Below, one piece after another: positions 48,724 through 57,563 of a stretch of DNA of 64,000 nt. The DNA comes from Devosia limi DSM 17137 (GTDB lineage Bacteria > Pseudomonadota > Alphaproteobacteria > Rhizobiales > Devosiaceae). Numbering within the stretch: the stretch's first letter is position 1; each line of letters starts with the position of its first letter. The notes beneath the pieces are model-generated. The model saw nothing but the letters and a program-made list of their open reading frames with translations. It made no database searches and had not been told where the DNA came from. The position numbers were made by a program, and so were the translations under genes. The stretch spans positions 580,479-644,478 of the forward strand of contig NZ_FQVC01000001.1 of assembly GCF_900128975.1 (NCBI RefSeq), written 5' to 3'.

Positions 48724-48769
48724 CCAACTATCCCACCCACCGCGCTGCCTACGGACCTGATCCGTGGGC
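48724..48769. repeat. Intergenic direct repeat, copy 2
   Basis: Second 46-base copy of the element at 48562-48607, with two substitutions that leave one hairpin arm as CCTACGGA. The copies are 162 bases apart. Confidence 0.75.
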
Positions 48770-48823
48770 AGCCGCGTGCGCGACGACAGCGCGCGCCAAA
48801 AGCTAGCCCTAAAAAGCCCAGGC

Positions 48824-49018
48824 CTATTTCCCCGCCGGCTTCTCCAGTAATTCCCCGCCAATGGCCCAGTTGCTGCGGGCCACATCGTCAAACACCACCC
48901 AGACGCTTTCGCGCTTGGCGCCGCCATGCTCGACAAAGGCATCGGCAATGGCTCGCGCCAATGCCGCCTTCTGCTCCGCAGAGCGGCCGTCGAGCATTTC
49001 GATCTTCACGTAAGGCAT
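48824..49018 (-). CDS. 4-oxalocrotonate tautomerase-family protein
   Basis: 64 residues starting MPYVKIEM, so the catalytic Pro is exposed after Met removal; the rest (GRSAEQKAALARAIADAFVEHGGA...VWVVFDD) matches the small tautomerase family. Begins 2 bases after the racemase stop and is the last gene of the seven-gene transport/catabolism operon. It may isomerise an enol or enamine intermediate, a reasonable but unproven guess. Confidence 0.88.
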   Translation of the reverse strand: MPYVKIEMLDGRSAEQKAALARAIADAFVEHGGAKRESVWVVFDDVARSNWAIGGELLEKPAGK

Positions 49019-49020
49019 GG

Positions 49021-50061
49021 TCAGAAGCGCCCCTCCATGGGCCAGGTGTCGGACAGGCGATAGCCTGTGGGATAGGGGTCCATCGGGTCGAGCATGTGCT
49101 GGTGCGTCCCGGTAATCCAGGCGCTGCCGGCAATGATCGGCACAATGGCTTTCCGCTGGCCTAGCATGATTTCGCTATCGATGTGGCAATCGAAGCGTGA
49201 GCCGATAATCGAGCGCCCGATAAAGGACTCGCCAACCCTGAGTTGCCCCTTGGCATGCAACACCGCCATACGGGCCGAACAGCCGGTGCCGCAGGGCGAC
49301 CGATCGATCTTGCCCGGCCGGATCGCCACGGCATTGGCCGCTGTCAGCACGCCCTCGGCATCCCGCGTCACCGGCGCCGCCACCTGGCAGAACGAGAAGT
49401 GGTTCCAGTCGGCATTGGTCGGGTGGTTGAACCCCAGCTGCTCATTGGCCGCCTGGGTAATCTTCATGCCCGTCAGCGCAATATCGCGCGCTTCGTCCGG
49501 GGTAATGGCAAAGCCCAACGCGTTGCTATCCACAATGACAAAACTGTCCCCGCCATAGGCGGTGTCGACAGTCAGCGTTCCCACGCCTTCCACTTCCAGA
49601 ATCGCGTCCAGCTTGTCGGCAAAGCTTGGGTGGTTCTTGATCGCAACGCGCTCGGCCTTGCCGTTGCGGCACTGCGCCACCACTTCGATCAGCCCGCCCG
49701 GCGCTTCCAGCACCATGCGCGTTTCCGGCTCGGTCATCGGGATAATACCGGCGTCGAGCAGCACGGTGGAGACGCACATCGAATTGGACCCCGACATGGG
49801 CGGGGTATCCTGCGGCTCCATGATGATCCAGCCCATCTGGGCCCGCGGGTCCTTCGGCGGCACCAGCAGGTTGACGTGGCGAAAAACCCCGCCGCGCGGC
49901 TCCTGCAGCATGAAATTGCGCAGCGTCTCGTCATTGGCAATGAAGCTGCGCTGCGCCCAGATGGTATCGCCGGGCGGCGGCGCCACGCCGCCGGTGATGA
50001 CGTCCCCCACTTCCCCTTCTGCATGGCAGGAAATGGTCTGGATGATCTTGCTGGTGCGCAT
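49021..50061 (-). CDS. Proline racemase superfamily enzyme (Ser/Cys type), second paralogue
   Basis: 346 residues with S90 (MSGSNSMCV) and C257 ([10 protein letters not shown]) at the catalytic positions. Clearly related to the 47455 gene (for example [29 protein letters not shown]) but diverged and in a different operon, so the two probably act on different hydroxyprolines. Start and upstream enolase-family stop share one base (TGATG), so they are tightly coupled. Confidence 0.86.
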   Translation of the reverse strand: MRTSKIIQTISCHAEGEVGDVITGGVAPPPGDTIWAQRSFIANDETLRNFMLQEPRGGVFRHVNLLVPPKDPRAQMGWIIMEPQDTPPMSGSNSMCVSTVLLDAGIIPMTEPETRMVLEAPGGLIEVVAQCRNGKAERVAIKNHPSFADKLDAILEVEGVGTLTVDTAYGGDSFVIVDSNALGFAITPDEARDIALTGMKITQAANEQLGFNHPTNADWNHFSFCQVAAPVTRDAEGVLTAANAVAIRPGKIDRSPCGTGCSARMAVLHAKGQLRVGESFIGRSIIGSRFDCHIDSEIMLGQRKAIVPIIAGSAWITGTHQHMLDPMDPYPTGYRLSDTWPMEGRF

Positions 50062-51173
50062 CAGGCTGGATTTCCGATAATCATGACCGGCTCGCCCAGA
50101 ACCTCGAACCGCGGAATGATCCCGAGGCCAGGCTCTTCCGAAGCCGACATATTGCCGTTGACACGTTCGGGGGCGCCCTCGGCAATCGAGACGGTGCCGT
50201 AGGAGTTGAAGTCGGTGGCCGACAGATAGAATTTTTCCGGCGTCGAAGCGGCGAGATGGGCGATGGTGGCGGTGACGATATCGCCGCCCCAGGTGTCCTC
50301 GATGGTCATGGGAATGCCCGAAGCGACACAGAGATCGCGCATCAGCTTGGCCTTGGTCAGCCCGCCGACCTTGGAGATCTTGAGATTGATCGCGTCCATG
50401 CCGTCTTCGGCAATGGCCTTGAGCAGGCTGTCGGCGCCCCCGATGACTTCGTCCAGCACGAAAGGCAGGCTGGTGCGGCGGCGGATCGAGAGGCTCTCCT
50501 CGTAGCTCATGCAGGGCTGCTCGATGTAGACATCGAGGTCGCGCACCGCATTCACCACCCGCGCCGCGTCGGCCATGGTCCAGCCGGTATTGGCATCGCA
50601 GACCAGGATGTCGGTCGGTTTCAGAATATTCCGGCAGGCCCGGATGCGCTCGATATCGTCATTGGCATTGCCGCCGACCTTGAGCTGGAATTTGGTATAT
50701 CCCTCGGCCCGATAGCCATCGATCTTGCGGGCCATGATCTCGGGGTCTTCCTGCGAGATGGCGCGGTACAGCGCAATCTCTTTCTGCTCGAAGCCGCCAA
50801 GCAGCTTGTAGAGCGGCAGGCCCGCGACCTTGCCCAGAATGTCCCAGCAGGCAATATCGATCGGCGCCTTCACATAGGGATGGCCGCGCAACACCGCGTC
50901 CATATGGCGGTTGAGCGGGCCAAGATCGGTCGGGTCCATGCCGATCAGTTTCGGCCCGATTTCGCCAATGCCGGCGCGCACGCCCAGCGCATAGCTCGGC
51001 AGATAGGCTGAGCCCAGCGGGCAGCATTCCGCATAACCGGTAATGCCCGCATCGGTTTCCACCGCCACCACCGTGGTGTCGAAAACCTCCATGTAATTGC
51101 CGCCCGACCAGCTATAGCGGCCTTCCTTGAGTGGCAGGTCGACCTGCCACGCCGTGATCGCGGTGATTTTCAT
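50061..51173 (-). CDS. Enolase superfamily (MLE subgroup) enzyme, hydroxyproline-related
   Basis: 370 residues. Barrel residues: FQLKVGG with the catalytic Lys (first residue of the usual KxK is Gln), metal ligands in [15 protein letters not shown] and FVLDEVIGG, and the second-face Lys pair in [10 protein letters not shown]. In such surroundings this subgroup includes cis-3-hydroxy-L-proline dehydratase and 4-hydroxyproline-betaine 2-epimerase; sequence alone does not decide. GAAGAGG lies before the ATG. Third from the end of the operon headed by the binding protein. Confidence 0.85.
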   Translation of the reverse strand: MKITAITAWQVDLPLKEGRYSWSGGNYMEVFDTTVVAVETDAGITGYAECCPLGSAYLPSYALGVRAGIGEIGPKLIGMDPTDLGPLNRHMDAVLRGHPYVKAPIDIACWDILGKVAGLPLYKLLGGFEQKEIALYRAISQEDPEIMARKIDGYRAEGYTKFQLKVGGNANDDIERIRACRNILKPTDILVCDANTGWTMADAARVVNAVRDLDVYIEQPCMSYEESLSIRRRTSLPFVLDEVIGGADSLLKAIAEDGMDAINLKISKVGGLTKAKLMRDLCVASGIPMTIEDTWGGDIVTATIAHLAASTPEKFYLSATDFNSYGTVSIAEGAPERVNGNMSASEEPGLGIIPRFEVLGEPVMIIGNPA

Positions 51174-51208
51174 CGGGGCCTCTTCAAGCCAGGGAGGGGA
51201 ATGAGCGC

Positions 51209-51931
51209 CTAGAGCACCGAGGCGAGAAACTGCGCGGTCTCTGGTCGTTGCGGGTTGCCGAAAATCTGCTCGGGGGTGCCGATCTCATGCATCTTGCCGG
51301 ACTTGAAAAACGCCACCCGGTCAGAAACCTCGCGGGCAAATGCCATTTCGTGGGTGACCAGGATCATGGTCATACCCTCCTTGGCCAGGAGCCGCATGGT
51401 GTCGAGCACTTCGCCCACCAATTGTGGATCGAGCGCCGAGGTCACCTCGTCGAACAGCATATATTGCGGTTCCATTGCCAGCGCCCGGGCAATCGCCATG
51501 CGCTGCTGCTGGCCACCCGAGAGCTTGCTGGGATAAACGTCGAGCTTGTCGCCCAGCCCCACATGCTCCAGCTGCTTGCGCCCGATGGCATCCGCTTCGG
51601 CTTTGGATTTCTTCAGCACCTTGCGCGGTGCCAGCGTCACGTTTTCCAGCACGGTCAGGTGCGGAAAGGCGTTCCATTGCTGAAACACGATGCCGATCTT
51701 GGTGCGCAACTTGTTGATGTCGGTGCCCTTGGCATGCACCTCGATCCCGTCGACGCGGATACTGCCGCTCTGAATGGGTTCCAGCCCATTGATGCACATC
51801 AGCAGGGTCGATTTGCCCGATCCCGAGCCGCCGATAATGGAGACAACCTCGCCCTTCTTCACAGTCAGGCTCACATTGTCGAGGACCTTGAGGTCGCCGA
51901 AGGACTTATGAACGTTCTCGATCTCAATCAT
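51209..51931 (-). CDS. Amino-acid ABC transporter ATP-binding protein, GlnQ-like
   Basis: 240 residues, polar amino-acid ABC ATPase. Walker [11 protein letters not shown]-loop, signature [15 protein letters not shown], Walker [13 protein letters not shown], switch His in LVTHEMAF. Overlaps the permease gene by 8 bases. With the two permeases and binding protein it forms a complete importer, presumably for hydroxyproline or related compounds. Confidence 0.95.
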   Translation of the reverse strand: MIEIENVHKSFGDLKVLDNVSLTVKKGEVVSIIGGSGSGKSTLLMCINGLEPIQSGSIRVDGIEVHAKGTDINKLRTKIGIVFQQWNAFPHLTVLENVTLAPRKVLKKSKAEADAIGRKQLEHVGLGDKLDVYPSKLSGGQQQRMAIARALAMEPQYMLFDEVTSALDPQLVGEVLDTMRLLAKEGMTMILVTHEMAFAREVSDRVAFFKSGKMHEIGTPEQIFGNPQRPETAQFLASVL

Positions 51932-52577
51932 TTTCGCGCCATTTTCTTTCCAGCCGCGCGCCCAGGCGCGAGATCGGGAAGCTGATGATGAAGTAGATGA
52001 GCCCGGCGACTGTGAGGACGAACAGCGGCTCCTGAATGCGGGTGACGATGATCTGCGATGAGCGCAGCAGCTCGATAATGCCGAGCCAGGAGACCAGCGC
52101 CGTATCTTTCATCACCCCCAGCGTCAGGCCGATCCAGCTCGGCAGCATGATGCGCAGCGCGATCGGATAGACGATCTGGGTCATGTCCTGCCACCAGGTC
52201 ATACCCAGCGAGCGTGCGGCCCGACGCGTCGTCACCGGCACGGCCGCAATGCCGCCACGCACTAGCTCCGAGCAATAGGCCGAAGTATAGAGCGCCAACA
52301 CGATGCAGGAGACCACGAAGGCGCTGATATTGAGCCCGGCAATCGCCTGGAAGGCGTTGACCAGCACCAGCTGGATCAGCAGCGGCACCGACCGGAAGAT
52401 ATCCAGCACGAAGGCGAGTGGCGCAGTGGCCCACCATGGCGTCGTGGCGCGGAACACGCCGAAGATGATCCCCAGAATGGTGCCGCCCAGCATGGCCCAG
52501 AAGGTGATGAGCAGCGTGACGCCTGCGCCCTGCAGCAGGAACATGACATCGTTGAGGCTGAGACTGGTCTGGAACAT
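51924..52577 (-). CDS. Amino-acid ABC transporter permease
   Basis: 217 residues, HisM/GlnP-type permease with about five membrane helices and the EAA-type loop RGGIAAVPVTTRRAARSLGMTWWQDMTQIVYPIALRIMLPSW. Starts 9 bases after the first permease stop with GGGGG in front. Forms the membrane dimer with the product of 52587-53252. Confidence 0.94.
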   Translation of the reverse strand: MFQTSLSLNDVMFLLQGAGVTLLITFWAMLGGTILGIIFGVFRATTPWWATAPLAFVLDIFRSVPLLIQLVLVNAFQAIAGLNISAFVVSCIVLALYTSAYCSELVRGGIAAVPVTTRRAARSLGMTWWQDMTQIVYPIALRIMLPSWIGLTLGVMKDTALVSWLGIIELLRSSQIIVTRIQEPLFVLTVAGLIYFIISFPISRLGARLERKWREND

Positions 52578-52586
52578 GTCGCCCCC

Positions 52587-53252
52587 TCAATACCGGAACA
52601 GGCGGTAGGCGAAGGCCCGCGCGCCGAGGGTGACCGCTTTGGCGATGAGGTAGTACAGCACCGCAGCGATGGCGAAATATTCGAAGGTCCGGAAGGTCTT
52701 GACGTTCAGCTCCTGCGTCACGCCGGTCAGGTCGGAATTGAGGCCGACGACCACGCCCAGCGAGGTCATCAGGATCGCCCAGACCATCTGGTTGGTCATC
52801 GGATAGAACACGGCGCGGAACATCTGCGGCAGCACAATCAGCCGGAAAGCACTGATCGGCCCAAAGCCCAGCGATCGCGCCGCCCGCACCTGTGTCGCCG
52901 GCACGGCGCGCAGGCCACCGCGGAAAGTCTCTGCCAGATAACCGGCATTGTTGAAGGCAATGCCGGAGAGCAACGCCACAAAGCTGTCGAGATGGATGCC
53001 GAACTGTCCAAGGCCGAAATAGGCCATATAGATCTGGAACAGGGCAGGGGTATTGCGGGCGATTTCGATCCAGGTACCGGCGATACCACGCAGGATCTTG
53101 CTGCTCGAGCCGCTCATCACCGCCAGCACTACGCCGATCAGGATGCCGATGATCATCGATATGACAGCGATCTGCAGCGTCACCACTGCCCCGCCCAGCA
53201 TTTGCGGCAGGGCCTGGATGGCAGGACGCCAATGGAAGGTGTAGTTGAACAT
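52587..53252 (-). CDS. Amino-acid ABC transporter permease
   Basis: 221 residues, same family as its neighbour, with helices around 20-45, 57-80, 88-110 and 180-210, and an EAA-type loop (RGGLRAVPATQVRAARSLGFGPISAFRLIVLPQMFR). Separated from the binding-protein gene by an intrinsic terminator, so it is likely expressed at a lower level. Confidence 0.94.
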   Translation of the reverse strand: MFNYTFHWRPAIQALPQMLGGAVVTLQIAVISMIIGILIGVVLAVMSGSSSKILRGIAGTWIEIARNTPALFQIYMAYFGLGQFGIHLDSFVALLSGIAFNNAGYLAETFRGGLRAVPATQVRAARSLGFGPISAFRLIVLPQMFRAVFYPMTNQMVWAILMTSLGVVVGLNSDLTGVTQELNVKTFRTFEYFAIAAVLYYLIAKAVTLGARAFAYRLFRY

Positions 53253-53316
53253 TAAAGACGCGTTCCCATCGATGCGATGTCAGGATGCGGCGGCTTGAAG
53301 GTTTCCTGAAACAAAA

Positions 53317-53346
53317 GGGGGAGTGTCCATCGCTGGACGCTCCCCC
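53317..53346 (-). terminator. Intrinsic terminator/attenuator inside the transporter operon
   Basis: 13-bp stem (GGGGGAGTGTCCA / TGGACGCTCCCCC, one G-T wobble, loop TCGC). Read on the minus strand it ends in CCCCCTTTTG, a proper T-run. It lies just after the binding-protein stop and before the permeases, so it sets excess binding protein over membrane subunits. Confidence 0.78.
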
Positions 53347-53354
53347 AAGTCAGG

Positions 53355-54173
53355 TCAGTAATACACACCCGGTACGGTCAGGTTCGGCGGTTCGCCTTCG
53401 CCGATCCATTTGGCGTAGAGCTCGGCATAGCGGCCGGTGCGGATCTGCTGATTGACGAACAGGTTGAGGTAATTGATCAGGCCCTGTTCGTTGCGCAGGG
53501 TGATCAGGCCGACATAGTCGATTTCATAGGGCGCTTTGCCGCCCATGATAAAGCCGGGGAAATTGCCGGAGGCAATGGTCGAGCCGGCGACGGTGGAGGT
53601 GACGACAGTGGCGTCGATCTGTCCCTGGTTCAGCGCCAGCATCACGTCGGCCTGGGTCTGGTAGGAGCGGAACGAACCCGCAGGGTCGGCCCATTCGGCG
53701 ACGCTTTGTTCAAGCGCAATGGCCTCGTAAGTGCCGGAGGTCGAGCCGACCTTCTTGCCCTTGAGGCTCTCGTAATCGGCAATGCCAAGGCCGTCCTTGG
53801 TCAGGACCACCATTTCAAAGGCGAAATAGGGGATGGAGAAGCCAACGGTCTTGGCGCGTTCCAGCGTGTCCGATGTTGAGGCGACGCCCACATCCACGCG
53901 GCCCGAGATCAGCGCGGGAATACGGTCCGGGAACGGTGTCTCGACGATCTCGGCCGTCACGCCCAGCACGGCGGCGAGGTCGTTGCAGGTATCGACGTCA
54001 AACCCCACGGGAGTGTTGCTGGCGTCGCGCGATCCCATCGGCGGAAAGTCCAGCACCACTGCGCAGCGCAAGGTTCCCGAAGCAATGATGTCGTCGAGTT
54101 TGTCCGCATAGGTCGGCAGCGCGGCAGCGGTAAGAGAGGCAATCGCTACGGCGGCAGTCAGCATGAATTTCAT
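53355..54173 (-). CDS. Amino-acid ABC transporter substrate-binding protein
   Basis: 272 residues, SBP_bac_3 family with a signal peptide (MKFMLTAAVAIASLTAAALPTYA). LRCAVVLDFPPMGSRDASNTPVGFDVDTCNDLAAVLG and IPALISGRVDVGVASTSDTLERAKTVGFSIPYF are the family's ligand-site regions, including the Asp and Arg that hold the amino-acid head group. First gene of the seven-gene operon; its promoter carries tandem GntR-type sites. Confidence 0.94.
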   Translation of the reverse strand: MKFMLTAAVAIASLTAAALPTYADKLDDIIASGTLRCAVVLDFPPMGSRDASNTPVGFDVDTCNDLAAVLGVTAEIVETPFPDRIPALISGRVDVGVASTSDTLERAKTVGFSIPYFAFEMVVLTKDGLGIADYESLKGKKVGSTSGTYEAIALEQSVAEWADPAGSFRSYQTQADVMLALNQGQIDATVVTSTVAGSTIASGNFPGFIMGGKAPYEIDYVGLITLRNEQGLINYLNLFVNQQIRTGRYAELYAKWIGEGEPPNLTVPGVYY

Positions 54174-54214
54174 GACGTCCCCATTTCATTGAAGCCGAGC
54201 ACTCACTCGACTTT

Positions 54215-54224
54215 TCGTATACGA
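54215..54224. promoter_or_regulatory. TCGTATACGA operator, site 1
   Basis: Perfect 10-base palindrome 42 bases before the binding-protein start. It begins a 17-base direct repeat (CGTATACGATATCCTAA) repeated at 54245 with one change. Confidence 0.65.
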
Positions 54225-54244
54225 TATCCTAAACAGATAAGAAG

Positions 54245-54261
54245 CGTATACGATCTCCTAA
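54245..54261. promoter_or_regulatory. CGTATACG operator, site 2
   Basis: Second copy of the 17-base repeat, 29 bases from the first, again centred on CGTATACG. On the minus strand it overlaps the likely -10 of a promoter whose -35 (TTGACG) lies at 54270-54265. Tandem GntR-type sites, probably read by the adjacent divergent GntR protein. Confidence 0.65.
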
Positions 54262-54296
54262 TGCCGTCAACCCCTCTACAGACCCTTGTGCGCAAT

Positions 54297-54306
54297 TTGT
54301 CGACAA
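54297..54306. promoter_or_regulatory. TTGTCGACAA operator in the GntR-transporter divergent region
   Basis: Identical 10-base palindrome to 44160-44169, upstream of the core promoter of the transporter operon. Suggests the 46518 GntR circuit also touches this operon. The remainder of this 312-base region holds no gene. Confidence 0.55.
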
Positions 54307-54485
54307 GGATGCAGCCACACGCCGGGCGGGCTCGACCTCGACGTCACTAGCTCGCCCCGGCATTTTCTTTGGTCGAATAAAGCGTTGTCCGGCGGACGGA
54401 TTGCGGGAATTCGACCTGCCGACTCGCCCGCCAACCCAGTACTGATGCGCCATGATCTGCCGCTGCCGAGTTTGATTTTTGGAGT

Positions 54486-55175
54486 ATGGAAGTGCCTCTG
54501 AAGGGCTACAAAACCCCCGACCTAGGAGCCCTGCCGACGGCCTCCGACGTTATCGCCGATCACATCCGTGATGCGATCGTTTCAGGGGCGTTGGAAGAAA
54601 ATGACCCCATCCGTCAGGATGACGTTGCCAAGCTCTTCAACGTCTCCAAAATTCCGGTTCGCGAGGCGCTCAAGCGCCTGGAGGCAGAGGGCCTGGTTTT
54701 GTTCCAGCGCAACAAGGGCGCTGTCGTGACCAGCATGAGCGATACCGAACTGGCGCAGATCTTCGAAATCCGCGCCATGCTGGAGGCCAATGCGATCCGT
54801 CTGTCCATCCCGCATATGACCGCCGAAACCTTCGCGCGGGCAGAGGCAATCTGCGACGAATTCATGGGCGAGTCCAATGTCGCCCGCTGGGCCGAACTGA
54901 ACTGGAGCTTTCACTCCACCCTGTACCAGGACGCCAACCGCCCTTATCTGATGAACCTGATCCGCTCGGTTCATGACCGTATCGAGCGCTATATCCGCCT
55001 GCAGTTGACGCTGTCGCATGGCGAGCGCACCGCCGACCGCGAACATCGCGACATCCTTGCCGCCTGCGTCGCCGGCGACAGCGACCTCGCCGCACGCCTT
55101 CTTACCGACCATATCGTCGCCGCCTGGCAATCGCTCCTGTCCAACCTGCCCCAGGGCAAGAAGGACGCGGGCTAG
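54486..55175 (+). CDS. GntR/FCD-family transcription regulator
   Basis: 229 residues. Winged helix (about 18-85; ADHIRDAIVSGALEENDPIRQDDVAKLFNVSKIPVREALKRLEAEGL) and an FCD domain with WSFHSTLYQDANRPYLMNLI and the metal-type His near EHRDILAACVAGD. GGAG lies only one base before this ATG; a GTG two codons later (54492) has ideal spacing and may be the true start. Divergent from the transporter operon, so probably its regulator through the TCGTATACGA sites. Confidence 0.92.
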   Translation: MEVPLKGYKTPDLGALPTASDVIADHIRDAIVSGALEENDPIRQDDVAKLFNVSKIPVREALKRLEAEGLVLFQRNKGAVVTSMSDTELAQIFEIRAMLEANAIRLSIPHMTAETFARAEAICDEFMGESNVARWAELNWSFHSTLYQDANRPYLMNLIRSVHDRIERYIRLQLTLSHGERTADREHRDILAACVAGDSDLAARLLTDHIVAAWQSLLSNLPQGKKDAG

Positions 55176-55268
55176 GAGGCGATATCGGTTTCGCTACCCG
55201 CCCAGCCTCGCAGCCTCACAGTTCTCACTGCGGCCCTGCACCCACCAAAACCCACCACCACAGCGCTA

Positions 55269-55342
55269 CCCTCGGGCTTGACCCGAGGGCCACTCTCAAC
55301 CCGGCACAAGTGGGGAGTGACCCACGGGTCAAGCAACCGTGG
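55269..55342. repeat. Composite palindromic element, copy B
   Basis: Hairpin CCCTCGGG-CTTGA-CCCGAGGG (55269-55289), 33-base spacer, second hairpin CCACGG...CCGTGG (55322-55342). Same architecture and spacer length as 48586-48656. Lies in the 260-base gap between the convergent GntR and TetM-like genes; nothing else seen there. Confidence 0.6.
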
Positions 55343-55435
55343 ACAGTCGGGTGCAAGCTTTGGTCCCCGATCCCTCCCCATCGTCATTGCCCGAACAAAC
55401 CGGACAATGACGGTGGAACTGACCCCGGACTCCCC

Positions 55436-57381
55436 CTAATACTCCCCTGTTGCCACCCCACGCAGATACTCCCCTCGGTTCAGCGGATTGATCCCCGTCC
55501 GCTGCCGCTTCGGCACCACGCCCTGCACTGGCTCGTAGTGTGAGAAACTGGACTCCAGCATCCCCTCGCCATGCGTCAGCCCCGGCAATTGCCGTCCCAG
55601 GTCATGCAACTGGAATGCTGCGATGGTCCCGGTGATCGTGCAGCGAACCGCCCCGATTTCACTGGCCTCCGCTGTTGCTCCCAATCGGGCCAGCAGGCCC
55701 AGCACCGGCGCCAGTGCTTCCACCGGAACCTCTAGCCGGAACTGGTTCATCGGTGCGCAGACCACCGTCCCGGCCCGCTGCAGCGCCGCCATCACCACCA
55801 GCGGGGCCAGCTTGCGATGCTCCGCCGCATTGGTCATCGGCCCCCAATCTCGGATGCGGATCGCCTCGGTCATGGTGACGATGCAGTCGGTGACCGCCCA
55901 GCCATGCAGCCCCTGCTTCAGCGTCTCCCGCACCGCATCCTCGATTGCCGTGTAATAGGACATCGGCAGGTAGCCGAACTCAATGCCGATCCGGAACACC
56001 ACGCCACTATCGATGGCTCCCGGCTCCAGCGTCAGCGCGATGGTGGCAATGAAGGGGTCCGGCACCCGGTCCACCGCCTCGCCAATCCCGGCCGGCCGCT
56101 CGACGCAGATCGGCCTTGTTTCGTCAAACACCGCCGCGACATGGAAATCGTCGAGCAGGATCTGCCCGATCACCTCCTTCTGCACTTCGCCATAAAGCGA
56201 GATGAACATCTCCTGCTGGCTGTCGTCCTTGCGCAGATTGATCAGCGGATCCTGTTCCGCCAATTGGCCGAGGGCCACCCATAGCCTGGGCCGGTCACGG
56301 GGGAGTTGCGCCGAAACCCGGGTTTCGAGGGCAGGGGGCGCAAAGCTGTGGCGCGGCGCCGTGGGTTCGCTCCAATGGCATCGCCCACCCGTGCATGCAC
56401 CAGCCCGCGGATCTGGCCGATCTGCCCAGCGGCAATGCAGGTTGCGCCACTCTTCCAGCCGCGGTCGAACATGCTGATCGCGGTAACTTTCTCATGGTGC
56501 CCGTTGCCGTACTGCAGGCGCTCCCGGGCATGCAATACGCCCGAGAATAGCCGGACATAGGCGATCTTCTCGCCTGCCGGTCCACGATCGATCTTGAAGA
56601 TAATGCCCGACAGTTCCGCCGCGGCATCCCCTTGTCCGACCGGCAGCAACCCGGTGATCCCTGCCATGAGACTCGCGATCCCGACACCGGTCATCGCCGA
56701 GCCGAAGAAGATGGGGTGGATTTGTCCAGCCCCTGTTTGCTGCGCCAAGCTCCGTTGCAGGTCGGCATAGGGCAAGGCCCGGTCAGCAATGACAGCTTCC
56801 AGCACGGCAGCATCATTCTCGGCGAGCGCTTCGGCCAGCTTGCTGACAAAGGCGTGCTCCGTCGCTCCCGGGGTGACGACATCCGCTCCGCGTTCCCCGG
56901 CGGTGACCACCCTTTGCATCGGCAGGATTGCTGGCGTCAGCTTGTCGGCAATGCGCGCCACCACCCCCTCGGGATCGGCCCCCATCCGGTCGATCTTGTT
57001 GACGAAAATCAGCGTCGGTATCTGCAGCCGCTGTAGCGTCCGCATCAGCACGCGCGTCTGCGCCTGTACGCCCTCGACCGCTGAAACCACCAGTACCACC
57101 GCATCGAGACAGGCGAGCGTCCGCTCGACCTCGGCGATGAAATCGGGGTGGCCGGGGGTGTCGATCAGGTTGATGGTAACGTCATTGACGACGAACGAAG
57201 CAACCGCGGATCGGATGGTGATGCCGCGTTGGCGCTCGAGCGCCATTGTGTCGGTCTGCGTATTGCCGCGGTCGACGCTCCCCATGGCGTCGATGACGCC
57301 GGCGTCAAACAGCAGTCGTTCGGTAAGGCTAGTCTTTCCGGCGTCGATATGCGCCAGGATCCCTAAATTCAGTGCTCGCAT
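55436..57381 (-). pseudogene. TetM/OtrA-like ribosomal protection GTPase, frameshifted
   Basis: An EF-G-like gene of about 648 codons, the length of TetM, split in two frames. The N-terminal part (57381 to about 56371) has GTPase motifs AHIDAGKTSLTERLL, RGITIRSA, DTPGHPDF and VNKIDRMG. The C-terminal part continues in the -1 frame with APRHSFAPPALETRV, then EF-G domains IV-V to 55436. Reading both frames, one base is missing near 56371 (ATTGG then AGCGAACCC). The downstream frame is otherwise intact, so the break is recent or a sequencing error. The intact protein would remove tetracycline from the ribosome. Confidence 0.85.
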
Positions 57382-57563
57382 GCAGCGTCACATCCTCAAG
57401 ATTGGTAAAATCTCCTTTCTCGATGAACATGAGGCGAGGCATTGCGAACTCCATAATCAAGGGTGAACACTCCGGCGATGATATGCAGGAGCCGCCCGCC
57501 TTGCAACGGGCGGACGGCTACAGTGAATCGCAGTGATGTATTTTTGCCATACGGCTCGGACGC

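Noticed and set aside
48490..48823. A CRISPR array in the repeat-rich gap
   Set aside because: Only two 46-base copies 162 bases apart, with internal palindromes and no regular spacers or cas genes.
57482..57520. A leader-peptide attenuator or terminator near the TetM-like start
   Set aside because: A 7-bp GC hairpin (57492-57513) is present but there is no T-run or convincing leader frame, so its role cannot be supported.
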